Position numbers and translations under genes: made by a program | The notes under the pieces: model-generated | Databases searched by the model: none | What the model was told of the DNA's origin: nothing | The model's input: the letters and a program-made list of their open reading frames with translations, nothing else | In this document: in pieces, positions 1-8,171 of the stretch | Position numbering within the stretch: the stretch's first letter is position 1 | How the letters are laid out: the number at the start of each line of letters is the position of its first letter | Assembly (NCBI GenBank): GCA_027484105.1 | Contig: JAIXUG010000005.1 | Location: forward strand, 310,001 to 374,000 | DNA length: 64,000 bases | Direction of reading: 5' to 3' | Source of the DNA: Comamonadaceae bacterium | GTDB lineage: Bacteria; Pseudomonadota; Gammaproteobacteria; Burkholderiales; Burkholderiaceae_C

Positions 1-735
1 GATGTGGTGGCCAAATCTTCAGGCGATGGCCACACCCTGCTGTGGGGCATCGACACCACCCACACCATCAACCCGCACATTTACAAGACCATGCCTTTCA
101 AAGAGGCTGATCTCAAGCCCCTGGTGGTCATCTCCAGCTCGGGCCTCTTGCTCGGCGTTCACCCCAGCACAGGCCTCAAGACAGCCAAGGACTTTTTGCA
201 AGCGGCCCGCGATCGCAGCCTCAACTTCAGCTCAGGTGGCAATGGCTCACCCGGCCACCTGTGGGTCAACATGAGCAACATTTCTGCCGCCACGCGACTG
301 GTGCATGTGCCCTACCGGGGCAATTCACCTGCCGTCATGGCGGTGGTCTCGGGTGAAGTCGACGGCGGCACACTGGCCACCCCCGGCATGCTGCCCCAGG
401 TCAAGGCTGGCAGAATCACACCCCTGGCCGTGACCAGCCGCAAACGCTCCCGCCTGGCCCCTGACGTGCCCACGGTGGCCGAAGCAGGCTTCAAGGATCT
501 GGAAAGCGAAGTGCTGTACGTGGTCATGGCGCCGGGCAGCACCCCTGAGGCGTTGATGCAGGCCATGAGCAAAACCATCACCGAAGCCCTGGCCCGACCC
601 GAGCTGCAAACCCGCCTGAACGATCTGGACATGGCCTACGAAGGCTTGACCGGCAGCGCCGCCGTCCAACGCCTGAACAAACTCTCTGACCATTACGGCC
701 GCGTGATCCGCGCGACCGGCATGAAGGTCGATTGA
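1..735 (+). CDS. Bug/TctC-family tripartite tricarboxylate transporter substrate-binding protein (5' truncated by window start)
   Basis: Translation has Bug-family features (GGNGSPGHLWVNM, HVPYRGNSPAVMAVVSGEVD, PLAVTSRKRSRLAPDVPTVAEAGFKDLE). Open at window edge. Confidence 0.9.
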   Translation, partial: DVVAKSSGDGHTLLWGIDTTHTINPHIYKTMPFKEADLKPLVVISSSGLLLGVHPSTGLKTAKDFLQAARDRSLNFSSGGNGSPGHLWVNMSNISAATRLVHVPYRGNSPAVMAVVSGEVDGGTLATPGMLPQVKAGRITPLAVTSRKRSRLAPDVPTVAEAGFKDLESEVLYVVMAPGSTPEALMQAMSKTITEALARPELQTRLNDLDMAYEGLTGSAAVQRLNKLSDHYGRVIRATGMKVD

Positions 736-744
736 CCCCTGCCC

Positions 745-2076
745 ATGACAAGCCCACGCCCCAACATCATCTTCATCGTGGCCGACGACCTCGGCTTTGC
801 CGATCTCGGTTGCTACGGCGGCCGCGACGCGCAATTCGGCAAGGTCTCGCCCGTGCTCGACCAACTGGCCGCTGCGGGTCTCAAGTTCACCCAGGGTTAT
901 GCCAACTCGCCCGTGTGCTCGCCCACCCGCTTTGCACTCATGACGGCGCGCTACCAGTACCGCCTGCGCGGCGGTGCCGACGAGCCGATCAACAGCAAAA
1001 GCAAGGGCAGCAAAGTGCTGGGCCTGCCGCCCGAGCACCCCACGCTGCCGTCCTTGCTCAAGGCCAGCGGCTACCGCACGGCTTTGATCGGCAAATGGCA
1101 TTTGGGTTACCCGCCGCACTTCAGCCCCATCCAATCAGGCTACGAAGAATTCTTTGGCCCCATGTCGGGCGGGGTGGACTACTTCACCCACGCCAGCAAC
1201 AACGGCACCCACGACCTCTACGCCAACGAAGAAGAAAAACACGAAGACGGCTACTTGACCGACCTGATCTCGCACAAGGCGGTCGACTTTGTCGAACGCA
1301 TGGCGCCGGGCGCGGCGCAAGGCACGCCCTTCTTTTTGAGCCTGCACTACACCGCGCCGCACTGGCCCTGGGAAACCCGCGAAGACCATGCGCTGGCGCA
1401 AGAGGTCAAAGACAACCTGTTCCACCTGCACGGCGGCAACATCCACACCTACCACCGCATGATCCACCACATGGACGAAGGCATTGGGTGGTTGGTCGAT
1501 GCGCTCCAAAAAACCGGGCAACTTGACAACACCCTCATCGTTTTCACCAGCGACAACGGCGGCGAGCGGTTCAGCGACAACTGGCCCCTGGTGGGCGGCA
1601 AGATGGACCTGACCGAAGGCGGCATCCGCGTGCCTTGGATCGCGCACTGGCCCGCTGTGATCGCGCCGGGTGGCACATCCACCCAGCACTGCATGACCAT
1701 GGACTGGTCGGCCACCATGGTCGAGCTGGCCGGGGCCCAAGCCGATGCCGCGCACCCGTTTGACGGCGTGTCCATGGCCCCCGTGCTGCGCGATGCCCAA
1801 CACCAGTTTGAGCGCCCACTGTACTGGCGCATGAACCACCGGGGCCAGCGCGCCCTGCGCCATGGCGACTACAAATACCTGCGGGTGGACGGCCACGACT
1901 ACCTGTTCAACATTCCCGCCGACGAACGCGAACGCGCCAACCTGGCCCAGCGGGAGCCCGAGCGCCTGCAAGCCATGCGTGCTGCATGGGAAGCCTGGAA
2001 TGCCACCGTGCCCGCCATCCCCGAAGACGCCACGGTCAGCCTGGGCTACTCGGTCAAAGACATGCCGCAACGCTGA
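745..2076 (+). CDS. Sulfatase / arylsulfatase family hydrolase
   Basis: N-terminal RPNIIFIVADDLGFADLGCYGG and the C-X-P-X-R formylglycine motif (VCSPTRFALMTAR), plus FTSDNGG. Confidence 0.93.
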   Translation: MTSPRPNIIFIVADDLGFADLGCYGGRDAQFGKVSPVLDQLAAAGLKFTQGYANSPVCSPTRFALMTARYQYRLRGGADEPINSKSKGSKVLGLPPEHPTLPSLLKASGYRTALIGKWHLGYPPHFSPIQSGYEEFFGPMSGGVDYFTHASNNGTHDLYANEEEKHEDGYLTDLISHKAVDFVERMAPGAAQGTPFFLSLHYTAPHWPWETREDHALAQEVKDNLFHLHGGNIHTYHRMIHHMDEGIGWLVDALQKTGQLDNTLIVFTSDNGGERFSDNWPLVGGKMDLTEGGIRVPWIAHWPAVIAPGGTSTQHCMTMDWSATMVELAGAQADAAHPFDGVSMAPVLRDAQHQFERPLYWRMNHRGQRALRHGDYKYLRVDGHDYLFNIPADERERANLAQREPERLQAMRAAWEAWNATVPAIPEDATVSLGYSVKDMPQR

Positions 2077-2100
2077 AGGCCCTGGCGGATAAGATCGGGC

Positions 2101-3786
2101 ATGGCTTTCATGCAACGATTTCTGACCTTTCGGCAATGGCCACAACTGACGGCTCCACTGGCACGCACCGAGGTGCTGGCGGGCCTGACGGTGGCACTGG
2201 TCATGATCCCCCAGGCCGTGGCCTATGCGGGGCTGGCGGGCATGCCCTTGGTCACCGGGCTTTACACCTGCCTGATCCCTGCGCTGTTGGCCGTGATGTT
2301 TGGCAGCGCCAACCGCCTGTCGGTGGGGCCTGCGGCCCTGACTTGTGTGCTGATTGGCGCGTCGCTCACCGGCATGGCGGAGCCCGGTTCCGCCGAATGG
2401 GTGGCGCTGGCAGTGTGGCTGTCGCTGCTGTCGGGGGCCATACAACTGCTGCTGGGTCTGGGCAGCTACGGCTGGCTGATCAACCTGGTCAGCGCCCCGG
2501 TGATGATGGGCTTCACGCAGGCCGCGTCTTTGCTCATCATGGCCTCGCAAGTGCCGGGACTGCTGGGCGTCAAAGTCTGGAGCTGGGATGTGCAAAGCTG
2601 GCCCGTGTGGCTCAGCGGCTGGCCTGCGTGGTTTGGGCTTGGCAGTCTGGTCATCTTGCTGCTGTTGCGTCACTACAAGCCGCGTTGGCCCGGCATCATG
2701 ATCGTGATGGGCCTGGCGTCGGCATTGGCCTATGCCACCGATTACCAAGACCACGGCGCGGTGGTGGGTTTGTTGCCCTCGGGCTTGCCCGATTTTTATT
2801 GGCCCGCGTGGCCGGGGCTGGACACTCTCCAGCAACTGTGGGTGCCCGCCATGGTGATTGCGCTGGTGAGCTTTCTGGAAACGGCGTCCAGTGCCCGCAT
2901 CGAATGCCGCCGGGATGGCAAGCGCTGGGACGACAACACCGAACTTTTCAGCCAAGGGCTGGCCAAACTGGCCTCGGCGTTTTCGGGCAGCTTTGCCACC
3001 AGCACCTCGTTCTCGCGCTCGGCCCTCATGCTGTATGCCGGTGCGCGATCGGGCTGGGCCGTGGTGGCTTCGGTGGGTTTTGTGCTGCTGGCTTTGCTCA
3101 TCCTCATGCCCGCGCTGCAATATGTGCCGCGCTCGGTCATGTCAGCCGCTGTCATCGTGGCGGTGCTCAACCTGTTTCAGCCCCGGCAATTTTTAAGCCT
3201 CTGGCGCATTGACCGCATCGAGACCATGACGGCGGGCATCACCTTTGCCTTGACCCTGCTCACCGCGCCGCGCATTTATTGGGGCGTGATGACCGGCGTG
3301 CTGGTGGGCTTGAGCCACTTTTTGCACACCCGCTTGCACCCGCGCATCATCGAAGTGGGCCTGCACCCCGATGGCAGCCTGCGCGACCGTCACCTGTGGA
3401 AACTGCCACCCTTGGCTCCCCAGCTGTATGCGTTGCGCATGGACGCCGAACTGGACTTTGCCGCCGCCAGCGGCTTTGACCGCGCCATCACCGACCACCT
3501 GGCCAGTCACCCCGATGTGCGGCATGTCTGCCTGTTTGCCCAGCCCATCAACCGGATCGACGTGACGGGTGTGGAGACTTTTGCCCAACTGCAGCGCCAG
3601 TTGGCCAGCCGGGGCATCACCTTGCACATCAGCGGCATCAAGCTGCCGGTAGAAACCGCTTTGCGTCGCGCGGGCGAGCTGCAAGACAGCCCACACCTCA
3701 AGCTCTACCGCACCGACGCCGAAGCCCTGCAAGCACTGGCCGAGCTCACTCCACAGCCCGACCACATCGCGGCATCAGCCCTCTGA
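2101..3786 (+). CDS. SulP family inorganic anion (sulfate) transporter with C-terminal STAS domain
   Basis: GLTVALVMIPQAVAYAGLAGMPLVTGLYT plus C-terminal STAS-like region (INRIDVTGVETFAQLQRQLASRGITLHISGIK). Confidence 0.93.
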   Translation: MAFMQRFLTFRQWPQLTAPLARTEVLAGLTVALVMIPQAVAYAGLAGMPLVTGLYTCLIPALLAVMFGSANRLSVGPAALTCVLIGASLTGMAEPGSAEWVALAVWLSLLSGAIQLLLGLGSYGWLINLVSAPVMMGFTQAASLLIMASQVPGLLGVKVWSWDVQSWPVWLSGWPAWFGLGSLVILLLLRHYKPRWPGIMIVMGLASALAYATDYQDHGAVVGLLPSGLPDFYWPAWPGLDTLQQLWVPAMVIALVSFLETASSARIECRRDGKRWDDNTELFSQGLAKLASAFSGSFATSTSFSRSALMLYAGARSGWAVVASVGFVLLALLILMPALQYVPRSVMSAAVIVAVLNLFQPRQFLSLWRIDRIETMTAGITFALTLLTAPRIYWGVMTGVLVGLSHFLHTRLHPRIIEVGLHPDGSLRDRHLWKLPPLAPQLYALRMDAELDFAAASGFDRAITDHLASHPDVRHVCLFAQPINRIDVTGVETFAQLQRQLASRGITLHISGIKLPVETALRRAGELQDSPHLKLYRTDAEALQALAELTPQPDHIAASAL

Positions 3787-3811
3787 GCCACCCGATCAAC
3801 ACCCTCGCCGA

Positions 3812-4768
3812 TCAGGCCAGGGCTTTTTCAAACTCTGACAAGCGCTTGTAGATCGAGCGCAGCTCGGTGATGTCGGTCCAGCGCTCGATCAGGTAAGAAA
3901 ACGCCTCGTTGACTTTGCCAAACGCGTTGCTCACCTGCTGGATCACACCCAAGGTGATCAAGCCCGTGAACAGCGAGGGCCCCATCAAGAGGAAAGGAAA
4001 GATCACCATCATCTGGCTGTACAAATTGCTCCAGAGGTGAAAGTAAGCGTAGTGGTTGAACAGCCGGAAATTGTTCAACCGCACCCCCATGAACAACTCC
4101 AGCACCGTGGGCAAATGCATTCGGCTGCGCTCGTCCTCGGCATACACCAGGTCCTTGCGCAGCGCCGCCTCGGTCCTTTGGTTGTTGTACTCCAGCCCCG
4201 GCAAACGGATGCCCACAAACCACGAAATGATGGTGCCGCCCAGCGCCGTGACCAGCGCCACCCAAAACAGCGAACCCTCAAACTGCAGCCAGGCAATCGC
4301 CATGCCCGCAGACAAAGCCCACAAAATCGGAATGAAGGACACCAGGGTGAGCAGCGCACGCACCAAGCCCAGACCCAGGTTTTCGGTCTGTCGGGCAAAG
4401 CGCATGCAGTCCTCCTGAATGCGCTGCGATGCACCCTCCACCGTGGCATCGGTGCCCTGCCAGCGCGGCAGGTAATCCTCGGTCATGGCTTGACGCCATC
4501 GAAAGGCGAAATGCGAAGCCAGATACGTCTCCAGGCTGCGCAGCAACATGAAAGGGAACGCAATCCACGCAAACTGCAGCATGAAGCCCCAGAACTTCTC
4601 TAAACCTCTGGCCTGTTCGGGCTTTTGCAACAGGTCATAAAACTCGCCGTACCAGGCGTTGAGCTTGACGGTCTGCTGCACCGTGATGAACACCAGCGCC
4701 ACCAAGACCAACAAACCACCCCAGGCCCACAAGGCCCATCGGCGGGAGAGAAAGAAACTGCGGAACAT
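3812..4768 (-). CDS. SbmA/BacA-like family transporter
   Basis: MFRSFFLSRRWALWAWGGLLVLVALVFITVQQTVKLNAWYGEFYDLLQ and RWRQAMTEDYLPRW; internal ATG at 4768 chosen over the longer ORF. Confidence 0.85.
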   Translation of the reverse strand: MFRSFFLSRRWALWAWGGLLVLVALVFITVQQTVKLNAWYGEFYDLLQKPEQARGLEKFWGFMLQFAWIAFPFMLLRSLETYLASHFAFRWRQAMTEDYLPRWQGTDATVEGASQRIQEDCMRFARQTENLGLGLVRALLTLVSFIPILWALSAGMAIAWLQFEGSLFWVALVTALGGTIISWFVGIRLPGLEYNNQRTEAALRKDLVYAEDERSRMHLPTVLELFMGVRLNNFRLFNHYAYFHLWSNLYSQMMVIFPFLLMGPSLFTGLITLGVIQQVSNAFGKVNEAFSYLIERWTDITELRSIYKRLSEFEKALA

Positions 4769-4781
4769 GAGGGCTTCTGAT

Positions 4782-5189
4782 TCAGGAGTTGACGCTGTCG
4801 ACCGTTTCGGTCTTGAAGTCGGCGGGCAGCACCACTTCGAGCAACTCCAGGTCCTCACTGTGCCCTAACTCACGGTGGCGAATGCCCGGCGGTTGGTGCA
4901 CACAGGAGCCCGCTTCCAGCCGAACCGGACCCTGCCCTTCGTATTCAAACTCGATCCAGCCCTTGAGCACATAGACCAGCTGAAACTCGGTGTGGTGCAA
5001 ATGCGGCTGACTGGAAAACTCATGCCCGCCTGCTGCGCGGATCACGCTGGCCGTCACTCGCCCTTGGGTGGCCTGCTTCATCCCCAAATCACGGTACTCA
5101 AAAAACGAACGCAGACCGCGCTCGAACTGCGCATCTTTGGCGTGGGTCACCACAAAACCTTGTGTCGTCATGGGCATCTCCTGGGTCAA
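4782..5189 (-). CDS. Cupin domain-containing protein
   Basis: HLHHTEFQLVYVLKGWIEFEYEGQG...LEAGSCVHQPPGIRH cupin motifs. Confidence 0.85.
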   Translation of the reverse strand: MTQEMPMTTQGFVVTHAKDAQFERGLRSFFEYRDLGMKQATQGRVTASVIRAAGGHEFSSQPHLHHTEFQLVYVLKGWIEFEYEGQGPVRLEAGSCVHQPPGIRHRELGHSEDLELLEVVLPADFKTETVDSVNS

Positions 5190-5329
5190 TGAATGGGGTT
5201 GACTGAGTTGAACACAAGCTCACATCCTAAGGCCCATCACACAGTATGGCTGTCACCCAAACACATGGCTACTTGCATTCGGTTGACTGGCCGCTGGGGT
5301 GAAAGAAGATGGGCCCGTCCTGGTGACTT

Positions 5330-5785
5330 TCATGGGTTCAATGCCAAGTGGTAGGCATGGTACTTTTGATCACGCGTCCAGCCCATGGACTCGTACAAGG
5401 CTTGGGCTGGCAAGTTATCCACATCCGTGTTCAAGGACAAGCGCACTGCGCCCATTTGAAGTGCATGGCCAGAAGCTGCTGTCAACAATCGCTCGCCTAC
5501 ACCCATACGCCGTGCGGATGGCGCCACATACAAGTCGTTGAGCACATAAACCCGCGCCATCGACACGGAAGAAAAACTCGGATACAGCTGGGTAAAGCCC
5601 ACGGCTTGCCCTTGTGACTCGGCCAACAGCACCACCGATTGCCCATGCTCAAAGCGCGCCTTCAGAAAGTTCCGTGCGGCCACTACATCACTGGCTTGAC
5701 CATAGAACTGACGATAAGCATCGAACAGGCCAACCACGGCATCGAGGTCGGCCAACACCGCTTGACGAATGGTGATCGAATTCAT
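5330..5785 (-). CDS. GNAT family N-acetyltransferase
   Basis: VLNDLYVAPSARRMGVGERLLTAA acetyl-CoA-binding motif; ALYESMGW near the C-terminus. Confidence 0.9.
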   Translation of the reverse strand: MNSITIRQAVLADLDAVVGLFDAYRQFYGQASDVVAARNFLKARFEHGQSVVLLAESQGQAVGFTQLYPSFSSVSMARVYVLNDLYVAPSARRMGVGERLLTAASGHALQMGAVRLSLNTDVDNLPAQALYESMGWTRDQKYHAYHLALNP

Positions 5786-6276
5786 GGGTTCTCCTGTTTT
5801 GCGGGTTGGACCTTGTAGGCTCGCATGCCCGAGACCACTTGCGAAGCCTCGGTGGTGTCATCTGGGTAAAAGCGGTAACTCGGCGCCACAATGGCAGAGA
5901 CGGATTTCACATGAATCACCAACACGCTGTGGATGGTGAAGCGCTGCCCCACCATGGCCAGCAATGGCTTGGCCCAGGTCGCAAATTCGGGGTCGGTTGC
6001 ACGCAACTCGCGGGCCCTGCCCAAAAGCTTGAACCCCTTTTGCACAAACACATCCACAAAACTCAAACACACCTGCGGCTGCTGCGCGATGTTGCGCGCA
6101 CTGATGGGCGAAGCAATGTGCGCCACCACCACATGCTGGTCGTCGGCAATGGCCCAGACTTCTTTGGGCGAAACATTAGGCTGACCCTCGGCATCCACGG
6201 TGGCCAGCCAGCACAGCACGCTGCGGTGGGCGGCTTCGCGGACGGCGTCAGTCAACATGACGGAAATTGGCCTCAT
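5782..6276 (-). CDS. Pyridoxamine 5'-phosphate oxidase-like (FMN-binding split barrel) protein
   Basis: SVLCWLATVDAEGQPNVSPKEVWAI and HIASPISARNIAQQPQVCLSFVD; overlaps the GNAT start. Confidence 0.8.
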   Translation of the reverse strand: MRPISVMLTDAVREAAHRSVLCWLATVDAEGQPNVSPKEVWAIADDQHVVVAHIASPISARNIAQQPQVCLSFVDVFVQKGFKLLGRARELRATDPEFATWAKPLLAMVGQRFTIHSVLVIHVKSVSAIVAPSYRFYPDDTTEASQVVSGMRAYKVQPAKQENP

Positions 6277-6431
6277 CTCTGACCTTCAACAGTTGTTGTC
6301 AACCACCTTCTCTCTGGCTCAGTGACATGAAGAAATTTGGTGAGAAGGTCGCGCGGGGGTGCAACAGAAATGGCTGCAATTAGAAACATGCCTGCAACGG
6401 CAAAGGTACTCAAGACGAATGAAAGTTTCAT
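6273..6431 (-). CDS. Small (52 aa) hypothetical protein with hydrophobic N-terminus; not in the supplied ORF track
   Basis: MKLSFVLSTFAVAGMFLIAAISVAPPRDLLTKFLHVTEPERRWLTTTVEGQR*; its TGA overlaps the ATG of the downstream gene (ATGA). Confidence 0.45.
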   Translation of the reverse strand: MKLSFVLSTFAVAGMFLIAAISVAPPRDLLTKFLHVTEPERRWLTTTVEGQR

Positions 6432-6446
6432 GAGTCACAGTCCGTC

Positions 6447-6518
6447 GGGACTAACGTTGAAGCTGAGCCGCGAGCTGCGGCCTGCCGACGGGAGTCGGCT
6501 CGAGCGACAGGTTAGAAC
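6447..6518 (-). other. attC-like integron recombination site
   Basis: Minus strand reads GTTCTAACCTGTCGCTCGAGCCGACTCCCGTCGGCAGGCCGCAGCTCGCGGCTCAGCTTCAACGTTAGTCCC: R'' box TTCTAAC, R' box GTTAGTC, internal GAGCCG/CGGCTC arms. The upstream ORF stop (TAA) lies inside the R'' box. Confidence 0.75.
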
Positions 6519-7000
6519 TCTGGCAACACACTAGACGAAATCTTGATCTTTGAGTTGCAGCCATTGCACAAGTACTCGGTTGAGCCATAGAAGTCGCCTT
6601 GGTTTTGGAGCAAAAACTTCTCTCCTTTGATGAAGCATCTGGCACAGACCCAGTGCGCCGGTTCGCCTTCGGAGAGATCCGCCTTAAGCGTATATGCAAA
6701 GATGCCTGGCTCTAGAGCCGTAAGCTGGTACCTCTGCCTCTCCTGCGACCACGCCTGCAACTGTGCGAGTTGATCGCGCAGCTTCCGGATTTCGTCTGCC
6801 ATTGCAGCCTGATCTGCGTTTGCAGCGAGCGCGCTGCTCTGCGCCGACAAGATTGAACTTTGCAGTTCGATTACCTTTCCCTGAACCTCGGCCATGGACT
6901 TGGTCTCAAGGAAGCCCTTGGCGATGTCCGAGGCAACTTTCAGGCCCGTGATGGTTCCTTGGATTAGCGACAAATCCATATGCATCCTCAGGAGTTCTAA
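6455..7000 (-). mobile_element. Probable single integron gene cassette (about 546 bp) without a nearby integrase
   Basis: Bounded by G|TTAGAAC upstream (6994-7001, minus strand) and G|TTAGTC downstream (6449-6455). The upstream GTTAGAACTC is the exact 10-bp reverse complement of GAGTTCTAAC at the end of the ORF, as expected for a linearised cassette. Confidence 0.65.
6512..6979 (-). CDS. Hypothetical protein: coiled-coil N-terminus plus C-terminal CxxC...CxxC zinc ribbon (cassette ORF)
   Basis: MDLSLIQGTITGLKVASDIAKGFLET...IRKLRDQLAQLQAWSQERQRYQLTALEPGIFAYTLKADLSEGEPAHWVCARCFIKGEKFLLQNQGDFYGSTEYLCNGCNSKIKISSSVLPEF. Confidence 0.8.
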   Translation of the reverse strand: MDLSLIQGTITGLKVASDIAKGFLETKSMAEVQGKVIELQSSILSAQSSALAANADQAAMADEIRKLRDQLAQLQAWSQERQRYQLTALEPGIFAYTLKADLSEGEPAHWVCARCFIKGEKFLLQNQGDFYGSTEYLCNGCNSKIKISSSVLPEF

Positions 7001-7328
7001 CGTGATGTAGACCGCAAAACCCGGTGGATACATCCGGGCAAAGTCAATACATAGCTTGGATGAAATGGCCGCAAGCCGCTTGCGTCTTGGCCTACGGGCT
7101 CATCCTTTGCGATTCCATACAGGTATAAATTTGTCATGAAACTCGGTGCCCCTTACTTGCAGTCCACCCGCTGACTCAATCATGTAATAAAGCGGTCAAT
7201 TAATACGCACTATAAATTCAAAAAAGATAAATATTAGTTTTAATGAACTCTTTTTATACAGGCAATTAATCGATGCAGTTGGTCTGCTACATCACCTCAA
7301 TGACATTAGGTATGGCTGAAATCGAAGC

Positions 7329-8171
7329 CTAGGCCGTCACGATCCAGCCTTCCAGCGGATCACACGGCGGCAAGCCGTATTGCGGGTGACCCGCTTCGTG
7401 CCGTTGCTGCGCCCAGGCCGCTTGCATCAGGCACAAGGTGGCGTCGAGGCTGTCGCCGCTCGCGTCATCGGCCAGACGCCCCAGCAGGGCGTTGCTGGCC
7501 ACCAGGCGCAGGCCCAGCCGGGTATCGCCGCGTTCCAAAGCGCTCAGCAGTTCACGACGTGCCAGCAGTCGCTCAGGGGTTTGTTTGGCTTTGTCGTCGC
7601 TCTTATAGCTTTGGTTGCCCAGCACCTCACGCGCCAGCAGGCCGGGGTAGGCCTCCAGCGCCACACGACGGGCATCGCCCGCATGCAAGCCGGGCAGGTG
7701 CACACCCGCTTGGCGCAACAGGGGCACGCCCGCGTGCAGCATGTAGGCCACGGGCGGGTTGACCCATTTCATGGACGGGCTGGAGCCTGCGGGTTGGTCG
7801 GCGGCGCGGTGGGCAAACTTGCCGCCTGCGGGGCGGGCGTTGCAAAAGGCTGCAAACTGCTCGCGAATTTGGGCGCGCTCCAAGGCGCAGTAATGGTCCA
7901 TGCAGGCGGCCCAGTCGGTGGGCCAGCCCAAGGTTTCGACCAGCTCGCGGGGCAGGCCAAAGGGCAAGTCAAAACCGCCCACCCAGTCGGCAGGCTGCGC
8001 CAACCAGTCGCCGAACGCGGCCAGGGTGTCAAAAGTTTGCAGCGCCTGCAGCTGCACCCTGCCTTGGCAGGCCTGGCCCAGCGCCAGCACAATGGGCTTG
8101 CGTTTGCTGGGGCTGCTGGAGAAGTCGCAGCCGATCAAGTTGGCGGGGGTTCCGGTGTTTGTCATGGCCAC
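7329..8171 (-). CDS. DUF429 family protein
   Basis: GCDFSSSPSKRKPIVLA...WVGGFDLPFGLPRELV...ALEAYPGLLAR...DSLDATLCLMQAAWA pattern. Confidence 0.8.
   Translation of the reverse strand: MAMTNTGTPANLIGCDFSSSPSKRKPIVLALGQACQGRVQLQALQTFDTLAAFGDWLAQPADWVGGFDLPFGLPRELVETLGWPTDWAACMDHYCALERAQIREQFAAFCNARPAGGKFAHRAADQPAGSSPSMKWVNPPVAYMLHAGVPLLRQAGVHLPGLHAGDARRVALEAYPGLLAREVLGNQSYKSDDKAKQTPERLLARRELLSALERGDTRLGLRLVASNALLGRLADDASGDSLDATLCLMQAAWAQQRHEAGHPQYGLPPCDPLEGWIVTA

Noticed and set aside
1135-3120. 661-aa minus-strand ORF antisense to the sulfatase/SulP genes
   Set aside because: Spans two clearly coding plus-strand genes; low-complexity His/Gln/Arg/Gly-rich translation typical of the complement of GC-rich codons.
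6451-6699. 82-aa minus-strand ORF ending ...SLEPTPVGRPQLAAQLQR
   Set aside because: Its C-terminus is translation of the attC-like site itself, out of frame with the better-supported cassette ORF.
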